Shown one piece after another: positions 40,661-50,477 of a DNA stretch of 64,000 nt. Source of the stretch: JBMYYR01 sp965243605 (lineage in GTDB: Bacteria; Bacteroidota; Bacteroidia; Flavobacteriales; CAJXXR01). Numbering within the stretch: position 1 is the stretch's first letter; every line of letters begins with the position of its first letter. The position numbers and the translations under genes are program-made. The notes beneath the pieces were generated by a model. The model ran no database searches and was not told the DNA's origin. It saw only the letters and a list, made by a program, of their open reading frames with translations. Location of the stretch: NCBI GenBank assembly GCA_965243605.1, contig CBDEVQ010000119.1, positions 1 to 64,000 on the forward strand, given 5' to 3'.

Positions 40661-41884
40661 ATGATGACTTCAAAAGATTTTATCGCCTTAGAAGATAAGC
40701 ACGGAGCACATAACTATCACCCATTGCCAGTAGTCCTTTCAAAAGGAGAAGGTGTTTACGTTTGGGATGTTGAAGGGAAGAAATACTTTGATTTTTTATC
40801 GGCATATTCTGCTGTTAACCAAGGACACTGTCACCCAAGAATTGTTAAAACAATGCAAGAGCAAGCTGCAACGTTAACTTTAACTTCTCGTGCGTTTCAT
40901 AATGATATTTTAGGAGGTTATGAAAAGTATGTTACAGATTACTTTGGTTTTGATAAAGTGTTACCAATGAACACTGGAGCTGAAGCTGTAGAAACGGCCA
41001 TTAAACTTACACGTAAGTGGGCGTATGAAAAGAAAGGAATTGCTGAAAACGAAGCTCAGATTATTGTTTGTAAAAATAACTTCCACGGAAGAACAACAAC
41101 AATCATTTCTTTTTCTAATGATGAGGATGCTCGTAAGAATTTTGGACCATTTACAGGTGGGTTTATCAAAATTGATTATGATAACTTAGAAGCTTTAGAA
41201 GACGCTTTAAAAACAGATAACGTAGCAGGATTCTTAGTTGAGCCTATTCAAGGAGAAGCAGGAGTTTATGTACCAAGTGAAGGGTATTTAACGAAAGCAA
41301 AGGCCTTATGTGAAAAGTATGGTGTATTATTCATTGCTGATGAAGTTCAGACTGGAATTGCAAGAACAGGTAAGTTATTAGCTGTAGACCATGAAAATGT
41401 TAAGCCAGATGTTTTAATCTTAGGTAAAGCATTATCTGGTGGAGCTTATCCAGTATCTGCTGTATTTGCAAACGATGACATTATGAATGTTATTAAGCCA
41501 GGACAACATGGATCTACGTTTGGAGGTAACCCTGTTGGATGTAAAGTTGCAATGACAGCTTTAGAAGTTGTTAAAGATGAACTTTTAGCTGAAAAGTCTG
41601 AAGAGTTAGGACAATACTTTAGAAGTGAAATTGCAAAATTTGCTCAAGAGAATGATCTTGTATCTTTAGTTAGAGGAAAAGGATTGTTAAATGCTATTGT
41701 AATTAACGATACTGAAGACTCTTCTACAGCTTGGGATATTTGTATGAAACTTAGAGATAATGGTTTATTAGCAAAGCCTACACATGGTAATATTATTCGT
41801 TTTGCTCCACCTTTAGTAATGACTAAAGATGAGTTAACAACGTGTATAGAAATTATTACTAAAACAATTTCAGAATTTAAATAA
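40661..41884 (+). CDS. rocD: Ornithine aminotransferase
   Basis: This PLP-dependent enzyme transfers the delta-amino group of ornithine to 2-oxoglutarate, giving glutamate semialdehyde for proline synthesis or arginine breakdown. The 407-aa length and opening FIALEDKHGAHNYHPLPVVL are characteristic of OAT and not acetylornithine aminotransferase. Motifs: NTGAEAVETAIKLTRKWAY, FHGRTTTIISFSND, LFIADEVQTGIARTGK and the PLP lysine in ILGKALSGGAYPVSAV, then HGSTFGGNPVGCKVA. It stands alone with a terminator. Confidence 0.95.
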   Translation: MMTSKDFIALEDKHGAHNYHPLPVVLSKGEGVYVWDVEGKKYFDFLSAYSAVNQGHCHPRIVKTMQEQAATLTLTSRAFHNDILGGYEKYVTDYFGFDKVLPMNTGAEAVETAIKLTRKWAYEKKGIAENEAQIIVCKNNFHGRTTTIISFSNDEDARKNFGPFTGGFIKIDYDNLEALEDALKTDNVAGFLVEPIQGEAGVYVPSEGYLTKAKALCEKYGVLFIADEVQTGIARTGKLLAVDHENVKPDVLILGKALSGGAYPVSAVFANDDIMNVIKPGQHGSTFGGNPVGCKVAMTALEVVKDELLAEKSEELGQYFRSEIAKFAQENDLVSLVRGKGLLNAIVINDTEDSSTAWDICMKLRDNGLLAKPTHGNIIRFAPPLVMTKDELTTCIEIITKTISEFK

Positions 41885-41924
41885 GTAACAATTATTTAAA
41901 TTCAATTTTATACGGAAGTAATAT

Positions 41925-41975
41925 ATTAAGGGAATTATTTTGGATGAATTTCAAAGTAATTCCCTTAATTTTTGT
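41925..41975 (+). terminator. Intrinsic terminator after rocD
   Basis: The stem ATTAAGGGAATTA / TAATTCCCTTAAT has a loop of about 19 nt and is followed by a T run. Confidence 0.7.
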
Positions 41976-42054
41976 TAAATTGGTACGTTTTTTGCTTAAT
42001 AGCTAGAGAATTTTTAACAATATTTGAAAAGACTTCAAAAACCCCCTACGTACT

Positions 42055-43266
42055 ATGAGAAAAATTGGTTTATTAATTTTAACATTAGGTTTATCCTTGT
42101 CTGGAATCTCTCAAGATCGCTGTCATACAGATCATTATGTTGATCAGTTAATTAAAAAGGATCCAGAGTTAGAAACAAGAATGGCACAACAAGAAGAAGC
42201 TTATCAGGCTTATGTTGAGCAAAAATCAAAAATGAAACAATCGGCTGCCCCTGGAGATATTGTGAACATCCCAGTTGTTTTTCACGTTGTTTATAAAACA
42301 AATGCTCAGAATATTCCTGATATTAGAATTCTAGAACAGATTAATCAATTAAACATGGATTATTCTGCTTCAAATCCAGATACATCTATTGTTCCTTTAG
42401 AATTTAAACCATTTATTTCGGATACTAAAATTAGATTTTTATTAGCAACTGTAGATCCTGATGGTAACCCAACAAACGGAATAACAAGAGATACAACATC
42501 TAAATATTCATTTGATATTGGTTTAGACGATATTAAATACTCTTCTTTAGGTGGAGTTGATGCTTGGGATACTGATGAATATTTAAATATATGGGTAGGT
42601 AATATTTCTTCTGGAATATTAGGATATGCCATGCCTCCAGTTAACGCAGGTAATAGTAATGATGGTGTTGTTATCGGATATAGTTATGTTGGTTATAATA
42701 ACAATGGTCAATATGATAAAGGTAGAACAGCCACTCATGAAGTTGGACACTATTTAGGTTTAGAACACGTTTGGGGACAAGGTGGATGTTTTAGTGATGA
42801 TGGAATTCAAGATACACCAATGCAATCAGGACCACATTATGGGGTTTCTGTACATCCAATAGCATCATGTGAGTCTAACGATATGTTTACAAATTATATG
42901 GATTACGGAAACGATGAAGTTTTAGTAATGTTTACAACAGATCAAAAGACAAGAATGGAATATTCTTTAGATATACTGAGAGGTGATGTAGGAATGTTTG
43001 AGCCTGTAGGAATTGAAGAAGAAGTACCAGAATTATTAAGTGTTTACCCTAATCCTTCATCAGATATTGTTAACATAGACTTTAACGAAAATGTAGATGC
43101 AGGACAATTAAATATTATTGATATTACAGGACGTACTTACCACAGACAAAATGTATCGGGAACAGAAAAAGTAACAATTGATGTTTCTAACTTTGTACAA
43201 GGGTTGTATTTTATACAGTTTAAAAATAATACACAAAGTATTCAGCATAAAATTGTGATTAGATAA
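42055..43266 (+). CDS. Secreted M43-type zinc metalloprotease with T9SS sorting domain
   Basis: The 403-aa protein has a signal peptide (MRKIGLLILTLGLSLSGISQ) and a pro-region. The metzincin zinc motif is HEVGHYLGLEH (residues 228-238: two His and the catalytic Glu, plus the third His), with the Met-turn YMDYGND near residue 282. This fits the pappalysin/cytophagalysin (M43) family. The C-terminal ~75 residues form a T9SS type A domain (LLSVYPNPSSDIVNI to IQHKIVIR). It should be exported and cleave extracellular protein. Monocistronic with a terminator. Confidence 0.92.
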   Translation: MRKIGLLILTLGLSLSGISQDRCHTDHYVDQLIKKDPELETRMAQQEEAYQAYVEQKSKMKQSAAPGDIVNIPVVFHVVYKTNAQNIPDIRILEQINQLNMDYSASNPDTSIVPLEFKPFISDTKIRFLLATVDPDGNPTNGITRDTTSKYSFDIGLDDIKYSSLGGVDAWDTDEYLNIWVGNISSGILGYAMPPVNAGNSNDGVVIGYSYVGYNNNGQYDKGRTATHEVGHYLGLEHVWGQGGCFSDDGIQDTPMQSGPHYGVSVHPIASCESNDMFTNYMDYGNDEVLVMFTTDQKTRMEYSLDILRGDVGMFEPVGIEEEVPELLSVYPNPSSDIVNIDFNENVDAGQLNIIDITGRTYHRQNVSGTEKVTIDVSNFVQGLYFIQFKNNTQSIQHKIVIR

Positions 43267-43290
43267 TTCTCTAATTTTATCAAAATAAAT

Positions 43291-43326
43291 AAAAGGTTTT
43301 CAGAAGATATTCTGGAAACCTTTTTT
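43291..43326 (+). terminator. Intrinsic terminator after the metalloprotease gene
   Basis: The stem AAAAGGTTTTCAGAA / TTCTGGAAACCTTTT has one mismatch (T-G) and a GATA loop, followed by a T run. Confidence 0.8.
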
Positions 43327-43373
43327 GTTTTAATCATATACCATTAAATTGTATATTTAGAAAAAATAAAATT

Positions 43374-44039
43374 ATGTTTTCGAAAGACACGTTAAATTTC
43401 TTATCAAATTTAGAGCAAAACAATAATAGAGACTGGTTTCATGCCAATAAAAAAGATTACGAAAATTCTGTAAAAAAGCCACTTAAGGAATTTGCTCAAC
43501 GTTTAATTGATGAGGTATTAGGTGAAAAAGCATTTTTAAATAATATTCAGCCAAAAGATTGTCTGTTTAGAATAAATAGAGACATACGCTTTAGTAAAGA
43601 TAAAAGTCCATATAAAACGAGTTTAGGAGTTGTTGTTTCAGAAGGTGGTAAAAAAGACAGTACTACGCCTGGGATGTATGTTGAAATATCACATAAACAC
43701 TTAAGATTATATAGTGGTTGTTACACATTAGGTAAAGAACAATTACACAATGTTAGAAATACCATTTATCAAGATACCAATCATTTTTTATCGCTAATAA
43801 ATAATAAAGATTTTGTAAAAACGTTTGGGGAAGTAAGAGGAGAACGCAATAAACGAATTCCTAAACCTTTTTCGGAACTTCAAGAAGAGCTACCATATAT
43901 TTTAAATAAGTCGTTTTATTATTTTAAAGAATATACACCCGAAACTATTCTCGAAGATTCTTTAGTAAAACAATTGCTAACCGATTTTGAGGTTGCAGCA
44001 CCAATGAATACATACTTGTTTGAAGCATTAAAAGGTTAA
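43374..44039 (+). CDS. DUF2461 family protein
   Basis: The 221-aa cytosolic protein matches the DUF2461 pattern. It has LSNLEQNNNRDWFHANKKDYENSVKKPLKEF at the N-terminus and FRINRDIRFSKDKSPYKTSLGVVV. MYVEISHKHLRLYSGCY is followed by ERNKRIPKPFSELQEELP. The family is widespread but has no established function. It is followed at once by the endonuclease/phosphatase-family gene on the same strand, which starts 33 bp later at its best ATG. Confidence 0.88.
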   Translation: MFSKDTLNFLSNLEQNNNRDWFHANKKDYENSVKKPLKEFAQRLIDEVLGEKAFLNNIQPKDCLFRINRDIRFSKDKSPYKTSLGVVVSEGGKKDSTTPGMYVEISHKHLRLYSGCYTLGKEQLHNVRNTIYQDTNHFLSLINNKDFVKTFGEVRGERNKRIPKPFSELQEELPYILNKSFYYFKEYTPETILEDSLVKQLLTDFEVAAPMNTYLFEALKG

Positions 44040-44072
44040 TTGCTTACTTTTGCTGAAACTAAAATTAGACCA

Positions 44073-45179
44073 ATGAAACTTAACTATAGTATTCTAGTAT
44101 TTTCGCTACTTTTAATAGGATGCGGAAATCCAGTTGATAATAAAAACACAATCCCATCACCGAATTCAACAACAAAATCAGTTGATTCTAAACCAAGTAA
44201 AACACAAAAAAAGGAGCAAACTTCAAATTCTGATTTAAAGGATTATAAAGGAGAAATGCTTGCATTTTATAATGTTGAAAATTTGTTTGATACAAAAAAT
44301 GATCCTCGGGTAGCAGATGATGATTTTACACCACAAGGAAAGTTAAAATGGACTAAGGAAAGATACGACGCAAAGTTGAATAATATAGCTTTAGTTACAG
44401 ACAAATTAAAAGGAGACCTGCCTATTTTTATGGGAATGGTAGAAGTAGAAAACAGAAGTGTTTTAGAAGATTTAATAAATGACACTAAATTGCAATCTGG
44501 AAACTATGGTATATCTCATAAAGACAGTCCAGATAAAAGAGGAATTGATGTTGCTTTAATATATAGAAAAGATTATGCCCGTCTAATCGAATCGGCTTCT
44601 TATAATGTAGATTTGGGACATGTTTTAACAAGAGATATCTTGTATTCTAAGTTTGAATTAAAAGACGGAGAGATTCTACATACATTTGTGAATCACTGGC
44701 CAAGTAGAAGAAAAGGACAAGAGGCTTCTGAATATAAGCGAGTTAAAGCAGCTAATGTATTAAAGTCTAATATTGATAAAATATTAAAGGCTAATCCAAA
44801 AGCTAATATTGCTATTATGGGAGATTTTAACGATTACCCAGACAACAAAAGTTTAAAACAAATTTTAAAGGCAGGAACAGATACTCGTAAGTTGTATAAC
44901 TTGGCTTATAAGATGCACAAAGCAGCTAAAGATACTAAACGAGGAAGCCATTCATATAAAGGAGAATGGGGTATGTTAGATCAAATTATTGTTAGTCCTA
45001 ATATGATGGATAAACATGGGGAATTTGCAATTAAGCCTTCAGATTTTAATGTATTTTATAAAGAGTTTTTAATTTTTCAGCATCCAAAGTATAAAACGTA
45101 TCAACCAAATAGAACTTACGCAGGGCCTAAGTATATTGGAGGATATTCGGATCATTTACCTGTATATGTAGAACTATAA
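44073..45179 (+). CDS. Endonuclease/exonuclease/phosphatase family lipoprotein
   Basis: From the ATG at 44073 (MKLNYSILVFSLLLIGC) the 368-aa protein has a lipobox (LIGC) and a low-complexity Ser/Thr/Lys linker. An EEP-fold domain follows, with MLAFYNVENLFDTKNDPR, MVEVENRSVLEDL (metal Glu), KRGIDVALIYRKDY, FVNHWPSRRKG, NIAIMGDFNDYPDN (Asp, Asn) and GYSDHLPVYVEL (Asp-His). The frame extends upstream to a TTG, but the ATG gives the proper signal. It is exported to the envelope; substrate (nucleic acid or phospho-ester) is unknown. Confidence 0.88.
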   Translation: MKLNYSILVFSLLLIGCGNPVDNKNTIPSPNSTTKSVDSKPSKTQKKEQTSNSDLKDYKGEMLAFYNVENLFDTKNDPRVADDDFTPQGKLKWTKERYDAKLNNIALVTDKLKGDLPIFMGMVEVENRSVLEDLINDTKLQSGNYGISHKDSPDKRGIDVALIYRKDYARLIESASYNVDLGHVLTRDILYSKFELKDGEILHTFVNHWPSRRKGQEASEYKRVKAANVLKSNIDKILKANPKANIAIMGDFNDYPDNKSLKQILKAGTDTRKLYNLAYKMHKAAKDTKRGSHSYKGEWGMLDQIIVSPNMMDKHGEFAIKPSDFNVFYKEFLIFQHPKYKTYQPNRTYAGPKYIGGYSDHLPVYVEL

Positions 45180-45185
45180 GAAATT

Positions 45186-46262
45186 ATGTCGAACACATTT
45201 GGAACATTATTTAGAATAACATCTTACGGAGAATCTCATGGTGCTCAGGTTGGAGGAATAATAGATGGTTGTCCGTCTAATATTGAATTATCAATAGAAG
45301 ATATTCAAAAAGAATTAGATCGTAGAAAACCAGGGCAATCTAATTTGGTAACCCAAAGAAAGGAATCTGATCTGGTGACATTTCATTCTGGGTTTTTTGA
45401 AGGGAAAACAACAGGTACACCCATTCACTTTTCTATTGAAAATAATAACCATAAATCGAAAGATTACGGAAATATTAAAGATATCTATAGACCATCCCAT
45501 GCCGATTATACCTATGATAAAAAATATGGAATAAGAGATTTCAGAGGAGGAGGAAGATCGTCTGCAAGAGAAACGGCATCTAGAGTAGTTGCAGGTGCCA
45601 TTGCAAAACAAATTCTAGCTTCTAAAGGAATACATATTCAATCTTGTGTAAAGGCTGTATATAAAAATTCGTTACAAGAAGGTGAACCTATAGAATGGGA
45701 TAAAGTAGAATCGTTTAAAACAAGAGCAGCAAACACACGTTTAGATCAATTGTTTGAATCGGATATATTAAAGGCAAAAAAAGAAGGCGATTCTTTAGGT
45801 GGGCATGTATATTGCGAAATATTAGGTTTACCTGCTGGATTAGGTGAGCCAGTGTTTGATAAACTACATGCTCGACTTGGAAGTGCAATTCTTGGAATTA
45901 ATGCCTGTAAAGGATTCGAAGTAGGTTCTGGTTTTAACGGAATACAATTAAAAGGATCAGAACACAACGATCCATTTATGATTGATGAAGATAATATAGT
46001 AACCACTAAAACTAATTTTTCTGGAGGAGTACAAGGTGGTATATCTAATGGAGAAACATTGTTTTTTTCAGCTGTATTTAAGCCAACGGCCACTATTATC
46101 CAAAAGCAAGAGTCTATAACAACAGACAGTAAAAAAGTAGTTTATATTGCCAATGGTAGACATGACCCTTGTATTTTACCAAGAGCCGTACCAATTGTTG
46201 AAGCTATGGCTGCATTAACAATTTTAGATTTTTACTTACTTAATCAGTCAAGAACAATCTAA
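45186..46262 (+). CDS. aroC: Chorismate synthase
   Basis: It catalyses the last shikimate-pathway step, EPSP to chorismate, needing reduced FMN. The 358-aa chain starts MSNTFGTLFRITSYGESHG and holds GGRSSARETASRVVAGAIAKQIL. GSEHNDPFMI lies near residue 258, before GGVQGGISNGETLFFSAVFKPTATI and GRHDPCILPRAVPIVEAM. It lies 6 bp after the EEP gene and supplies the precursor used by the trp operon at the other end of the window. Confidence 0.97.
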   Translation: MSNTFGTLFRITSYGESHGAQVGGIIDGCPSNIELSIEDIQKELDRRKPGQSNLVTQRKESDLVTFHSGFFEGKTTGTPIHFSIENNNHKSKDYGNIKDIYRPSHADYTYDKKYGIRDFRGGGRSSARETASRVVAGAIAKQILASKGIHIQSCVKAVYKNSLQEGEPIEWDKVESFKTRAANTRLDQLFESDILKAKKEGDSLGGHVYCEILGLPAGLGEPVFDKLHARLGSAILGINACKGFEVGSGFNGIQLKGSEHNDPFMIDEDNIVTTKTNFSGGVQGGISNGETLFFSAVFKPTATIIQKQESITTDSKKVVYIANGRHDPCILPRAVPIVEAMAALTILDFYLLNQSRTI

Positions 46263-46303
46263 TACCTACCAATAGAAAATAGATTTATTATACAGAATAA
46301 CTT

Positions 46304-47629
46304 ATGACAAAGAAAAAGCTTGCTTTACACTGGAAAATTTTAATAGGAATGGCTATTGGAATTATCTTCGGATTTATTATGACTACAGTTTCAGGAGGGC
46401 AAGAATTCGTAGCCCAATGGATTAAACCATTTGGGACCATATTTGTAAACTTATTAAAACTTATTGCAGTACCTCTAATTATTGCTAGTTTAGTTAAAGG
46501 AATATCAGATTTACAAGATATATCCAAGTTTAAAGCCATTGGAGGAAGAACGATGTTAACCTACATTGGAACAACTATAGTAGCAATAACAATAGGGTTA
46601 GTCTTGGTAAATGTAATTAAACCAGGAGAAGGTATATCTGAGGAAACCGTAACACGATTAACACAAACGTATGCGTCTGATAATGGTGTACAGAAAAAAT
46701 TGGCCGAAGCAACAAAGCAACAAAGTGCTGGTCCGTTACAAGCCTTGGTAGACTTAGTCCCATCTAATGCATTTAAAGCAATGACAGACAATGGGAAAAT
46801 GCTACAGGTTATATTTTTTACAATATTTTTAGGAATAAGTATGCTGTTGGTAAAGCCTGAACAATCTAAACCTTTAAAAGCCTTCTTTGATTCATTAAAT
46901 GAAGTTGTTCTTAAAATGGTTGATTTAATTATGCTAGGAGCTCCATATGCCGTATTTGCTTTATTAGCCAACGTTGTGGTTTCAGCTGGAGACCCTGATA
47001 TTCTTTCCAAATTATTACAATACGCTGGAGTCGTTGTTTTAGGTTTACTAATTATGATTGGATTTTATTGTTTGTTGGTAAGTATATACACAAAGAAATC
47101 ACCAATATGGTTCTTAAAACAAATTAGCCCGGCTCAGTTATTAGCTTTCTCTACGAGTTCTAGTGCGGCTACACTTCCTGTAACAATGGAAAGAGTAGAA
47201 GAGCATATTGGGGTAGATAAAGAAGTCTCAAGTTTTGTTTTACCAGTAGGGGCAACCATTAATATGGATGGTACCAGTTTATATCAAGGTGTTGCTGCTG
47301 TATTTATTGCTCAAGCTTTAGGACACGAATTAGATTTTGCAGCTCAGTTAACCATTGTTTTAACTGCATTATTAGCGTCAATTGGTTCAGCGGCTGTTCC
47401 AGGTGCTGGAATGGTTATGTTAGTGATTGTTTTAGAGGCTGTTGGATTCCCTTCGGATAAGTTAGCCGTTGGGTTAGCATTAATTTTTGCGGTAGACCGT
47501 CCTTTAGACATGCTAAGGACCACAGTAAACGTTACTGGAGACGCTACAGTTTCTATGTTGATAGCAAAATCTGTTGGTAAACTAAATGATCCTATTGAAA
47601 AGAATTGGGACGACCATTATAAAGGATAA
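46304..47629 (+). CDS. Dicarboxylate/amino acid:cation symporter (DAACS family)
   Basis: The 441-aa polytopic protein belongs to the GltP/DctA/EAAT family. It has LHWKILIGMAIGIIFGFIM at the N-terminus, the serine-rich hairpin LAFSTSSSAATLPVTMERVEE, and the cation motif VLPVGATINMDGTSLYQGVAAVFIAQ. The substrate-binding DRPLDMLRTTVNVTGDA is near the C-terminus. It takes up glutamate, aspartate or C4-dicarboxylates with Na+ or H+; the exact substrate cannot be stated. The 41-bp gap after aroC suggests possible co-transcription. Confidence 0.93.
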   Translation: MTKKKLALHWKILIGMAIGIIFGFIMTTVSGGQEFVAQWIKPFGTIFVNLLKLIAVPLIIASLVKGISDLQDISKFKAIGGRTMLTYIGTTIVAITIGLVLVNVIKPGEGISEETVTRLTQTYASDNGVQKKLAEATKQQSAGPLQALVDLVPSNAFKAMTDNGKMLQVIFFTIFLGISMLLVKPEQSKPLKAFFDSLNEVVLKMVDLIMLGAPYAVFALLANVVVSAGDPDILSKLLQYAGVVVLGLLIMIGFYCLLVSIYTKKSPIWFLKQISPAQLLAFSTSSSAATLPVTMERVEEHIGVDKEVSSFVLPVGATINMDGTSLYQGVAAVFIAQALGHELDFAAQLTIVLTALLASIGSAAVPGAGMVMLVIVLEAVGFPSDKLAVGLALIFAVDRPLDMLRTTVNVTGDATVSMLIAKSVGKLNDPIEKNWDDHYKG

Positions 47630-47806
47630 GATCCTTAATTTTTGTATATCTCTTTAAATTTATGTAAATTACATAGCTCAAAAAGTGTGATTTGCTGAGG
47701 TTTTGGTTGGACTAAAAAAGTTGATTTTCATAAATATTATTAGGTAATGTTTAGTGAAAACTATATTTTTGAGCCGTATATCATTTAACATTCTAAAAAA
47801 GAAGTT

Positions 47807-49045
47807 ATGAAACAAAGTATATTACTTATAAGTTTATTTATTTCAGCTATTACCTACGGACAAGTAGAACGTCTTGATACAGATGAGAATAGCAATGGGA
47901 AACGAAAGTTTTTCGATGACATATCTGTTGGTATTAGTCTAAATCATAGTTTATTAAGAGGAGATGCTACCGGGCTTTCTGATCAATTTTTAAATGATGA
48001 TATTGATAGCTTTACAGGTGGTGATAAAATTGATATGGGTTTTGGAATTCGTATTTCGAAACACTTGAACCGCTTATTCGATTTAGGAATTGAATTTAAC
48101 ATGAGTAACATGACTGGTGTTAAAAAACATGATTCAAATAAGAATTTCAATACACGAGAAACAGATATTGACTATACAAACTTTAATTTAACATCTAGAT
48201 TTTACTTTTCGAAATTAATTGCAAGAAAAATAAGACGTCCTATATTACAAACGTATTTAGATTTTGCTGGAGGTGTATTAATGTCTAAAGCAACCTCTAT
48301 TATTGTACATGATGGAATTGATGGATTATCTGAAGAACCAATTTCTACTGACGAAACATCATTGTTACTTGGTTTTGGTGGAGGTGTTGAAGTAAGAATT
48401 GCGAGAGGATTGTCCGCAGATTTGGGAACAAAACTTTTATATTCTTCTTCAGATGATGTTGATGCGATTAATGATGACATTGAACAGAATAAATATAAAG
48501 ATGCATTTTTGTTAACGCATTTAGGTCTTAATTTAGATCTATCTAAACGTTTAGATGATTCTGTAACTAAAAAATGGCATTTACGTTTAAAAGAGAAAGT
48601 AGAAACAATTGAAGAAGAAGAATTAGTTGAATCTGCAGTTAAACTTACAGATACAATTTATGTTCACACAGTAGATACAGTGGTTGTTACTAAGGTAGAT
48701 ACCGTTATTAAAGAAGTTGATACACGTATTGTATTATCACCAGTATATTTCGATTCTGAAAGTGCTATTGTTAAAGAAGATCAGTTATCTGCAATTGAGA
48801 AAGCTGCTGAATACTTAATTAATAATCCTAATACATATCTTTCTTTAAACGGATTTACGGATGAAAGAGGTCCTGAAGAATATAACATGGGATTATCTGA
48901 AAGAAGAGTTTCTGCCGTAAGAAAGATCCTTGTTAATATCTACAAGATTAAAGCATCTAGAGTTAAGTCTAGCCATCATGGTGAAAACAACTTGAAACTA
49001 GATCAAGATGAATTAAACAGAAGAGTTGATTTAGATGTAAAATAA
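47807..49045 (+). CDS. OmpA-family outer-membrane protein
   Basis: The 412-aa protein has a signal peptide (SILLISLFISAITYGQ) and an N-terminal beta-barrel region (residues ~40-260). A linker with Val/Asp/Thr repeats (TDTIYVHTVDTVVVTKVDTVIKEVDT) precedes the OmpA peptidoglycan-binding domain. That domain reads LSPVYFDSESAIVKEDQLSAIEKAAEYL, LNGFTDERGPEEYNMGLSERRVSAVRKIL and DELNRRVDLDV. It anchors the outer membrane to the wall. Its 177-bp leader contains a distant inverted repeat (GCTCAAAAA at 47676, TTTTTGAGC at 47766), of unclear meaning. Confidence 0.92.
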   Translation: MKQSILLISLFISAITYGQVERLDTDENSNGKRKFFDDISVGISLNHSLLRGDATGLSDQFLNDDIDSFTGGDKIDMGFGIRISKHLNRLFDLGIEFNMSNMTGVKKHDSNKNFNTRETDIDYTNFNLTSRFYFSKLIARKIRRPILQTYLDFAGGVLMSKATSIIVHDGIDGLSEEPISTDETSLLLGFGGGVEVRIARGLSADLGTKLLYSSSDDVDAINDDIEQNKYKDAFLLTHLGLNLDLSKRLDDSVTKKWHLRLKEKVETIEEEELVESAVKLTDTIYVHTVDTVVVTKVDTVIKEVDTRIVLSPVYFDSESAIVKEDQLSAIEKAAEYLINNPNTYLSLNGFTDERGPEEYNMGLSERRVSAVRKILVNIYKIKASRVKSSHHGENNLKLDQDELNRRVDLDVK

Positions 49046-49073
49046 TCATCAATCAATGAATTCAATAATAGAT

Positions 49074-49104
49074 AAGCCTTACTAATTTTAGTAAGGCTTT
49101 TTTT
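49074..49104 (+). terminator. Intrinsic terminator after the ompA-like gene
   Basis: The stem AAGCCTTACTAA / TTAGTAAGGCTT is followed by a run of T. Confidence 0.85.
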
Positions 49105-49174
49105 ATGGAAATAAATAATCTTCTATCTTGAAAAGAATGAGTAAATTGTACCCCCTTATTTTACAATTAGACAG

Positions 49175-50476
49175 ATGAGAGCAGTAGATATAATTGCAAA
49201 AAAACGTGACCGTATTGAGTTAAACCACTCAGAGATATCATTTTTTTTAGAACAATACCAGAATAAACATATACCAGACTATCAAATGGCTGCCCTTTTG
49301 ATGGCTATTTATACCAATGGAATGACCGATCAAGAGTTATACTATTTTACAAAATCGATGATTCAGTCTGGACGAGAAATATATTTTGACGATATCAACA
49401 ATTTTGTTGTTGATAAACACTCATCTGGAGGCGTAGGTGATAAGATAACACTTGCTTTGGCACCATTATTAGCAAGTTTAGGTATATCAACAGCAAAGCT
49501 CTCAGGAAGAGGCCTAGGGCATACTGGAGGAACAATTGATAAGTTTGAATCGTTGGAAGGGTTTAGATTCTCTTTAACGGATGAAGAATTGAAAGAGAAG
49601 ATGAAATCTAATTATTTCGGTATTATGGGGGCATCTCCAGATATTGTTCCTTTAGATAAACGCATTTATAATCTAAGGGATGTTACTGCAACAGTAGGTG
49701 CTATTCCATTAATGGTGTCCTCAATTTTATCTAAAAAGTTAGCTCTGCATACAGATTTAATTCTCTTGGATTTAAAAGTGGGTTCTGGAGCTTTTATTTC
49801 AACGATTGAAGAAGGAAGGATTTTAGCAGAGAAAATGAAAGTAATCGCTAAAATGTTTGATCGCAAGTTAGTTTGTATGCTTACAAATATGGACCAACCT
49901 CTTGGTTACACAATCGGGAATCTCAATGAGCTTTTAGAAGCAAGTGCTACTTTACGAGGGGAGGTAAATAATGATTTTAGTGAATTATTAATTCGTATCG
50001 TTATTCAAATACTCATGTCTAAAGACGAAAGTTTAACAGCTGATAAAGCAAGATCTTTAGTGGATAAACAGTTAAAAGAACAATCTGCAATGAGCTTCTT
50101 TAAAACGTTTATTAAACAAAGTAACGGAAATCCACAAATGTTGGATAAATCATATCAAACTCTTTTCTCACGTCATAGTCGTCATATTAATGCATTAGAA
50201 TCAGGTTATATATCGGCAATTGATGCACACACTTTAGGTGATGTAGCGATGAAAATTGGAGCCGGTAGAGAAACAAAAGAGAACCAGATAGATCATCATG
50301 TAGGTCTTATTGTTTTTAAAAAAATAGGAGATTACGTAGAAAAAGGAGACGTATTATTAAGGATGGATTACAATACTATTTTTAATGAATCGTTAATTAA
50401 CGATTGCTTATCGAGTTATACGTTTTCTAAATTACCAATTAATAAACCCGAAGTGGTTTATGAAATCATAAAATAA
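49175..50476 (+). CDS. deoA: Thymidine/pyrimidine-nucleoside phosphorylase
   Basis: It cleaves pyrimidine nucleosides with phosphate to the base and (deoxy)ribose 1-phosphate. The 433-aa chain opens MRAVDIIAKKRDRIELNHSEI and has the hallmark VDKHSSGGVGDKITLALAPLLASLG and KLSGRGLGHTGGTIDKFESLEGF. MGASPDIVPLDKRIYNLRDVTATV and the C-terminal GAGRETKENQIDHHVGL are also present. It is first of a four-gene deo cluster (2 bp before deoC). Whether it prefers thymidine (DeoA) or also uridine (Pdp) is not clear. Confidence 0.94.
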   Translation: MRAVDIIAKKRDRIELNHSEISFFLEQYQNKHIPDYQMAALLMAIYTNGMTDQELYYFTKSMIQSGREIYFDDINNFVVDKHSSGGVGDKITLALAPLLASLGISTAKLSGRGLGHTGGTIDKFESLEGFRFSLTDEELKEKMKSNYFGIMGASPDIVPLDKRIYNLRDVTATVGAIPLMVSSILSKKLALHTDLILLDLKVGSGAFISTIEEGRILAEKMKVIAKMFDRKLVCMLTNMDQPLGYTIGNLNELLEASATLRGEVNNDFSELLIRIVIQILMSKDESLTADKARSLVDKQLKEQSAMSFFKTFIKQSNGNPQMLDKSYQTLFSRHSRHINALESGYISAIDAHTLGDVAMKIGAGRETKENQIDHHVGLIVFKKIGDYVEKGDVLLRMDYNTIFNESLINDCLSSYTFSKLPINKPEVVYEIIK

Positions 50477-50477
50477 A

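Noticed and set aside
47676..47774. Riboswitch or structured leader before the ompA-like gene
   Set aside because: Only a 9-bp inverted repeat 82 bp apart was seen (GCTCAAAAA and TTTTTGAGC), with no conserved core; too weak to call.
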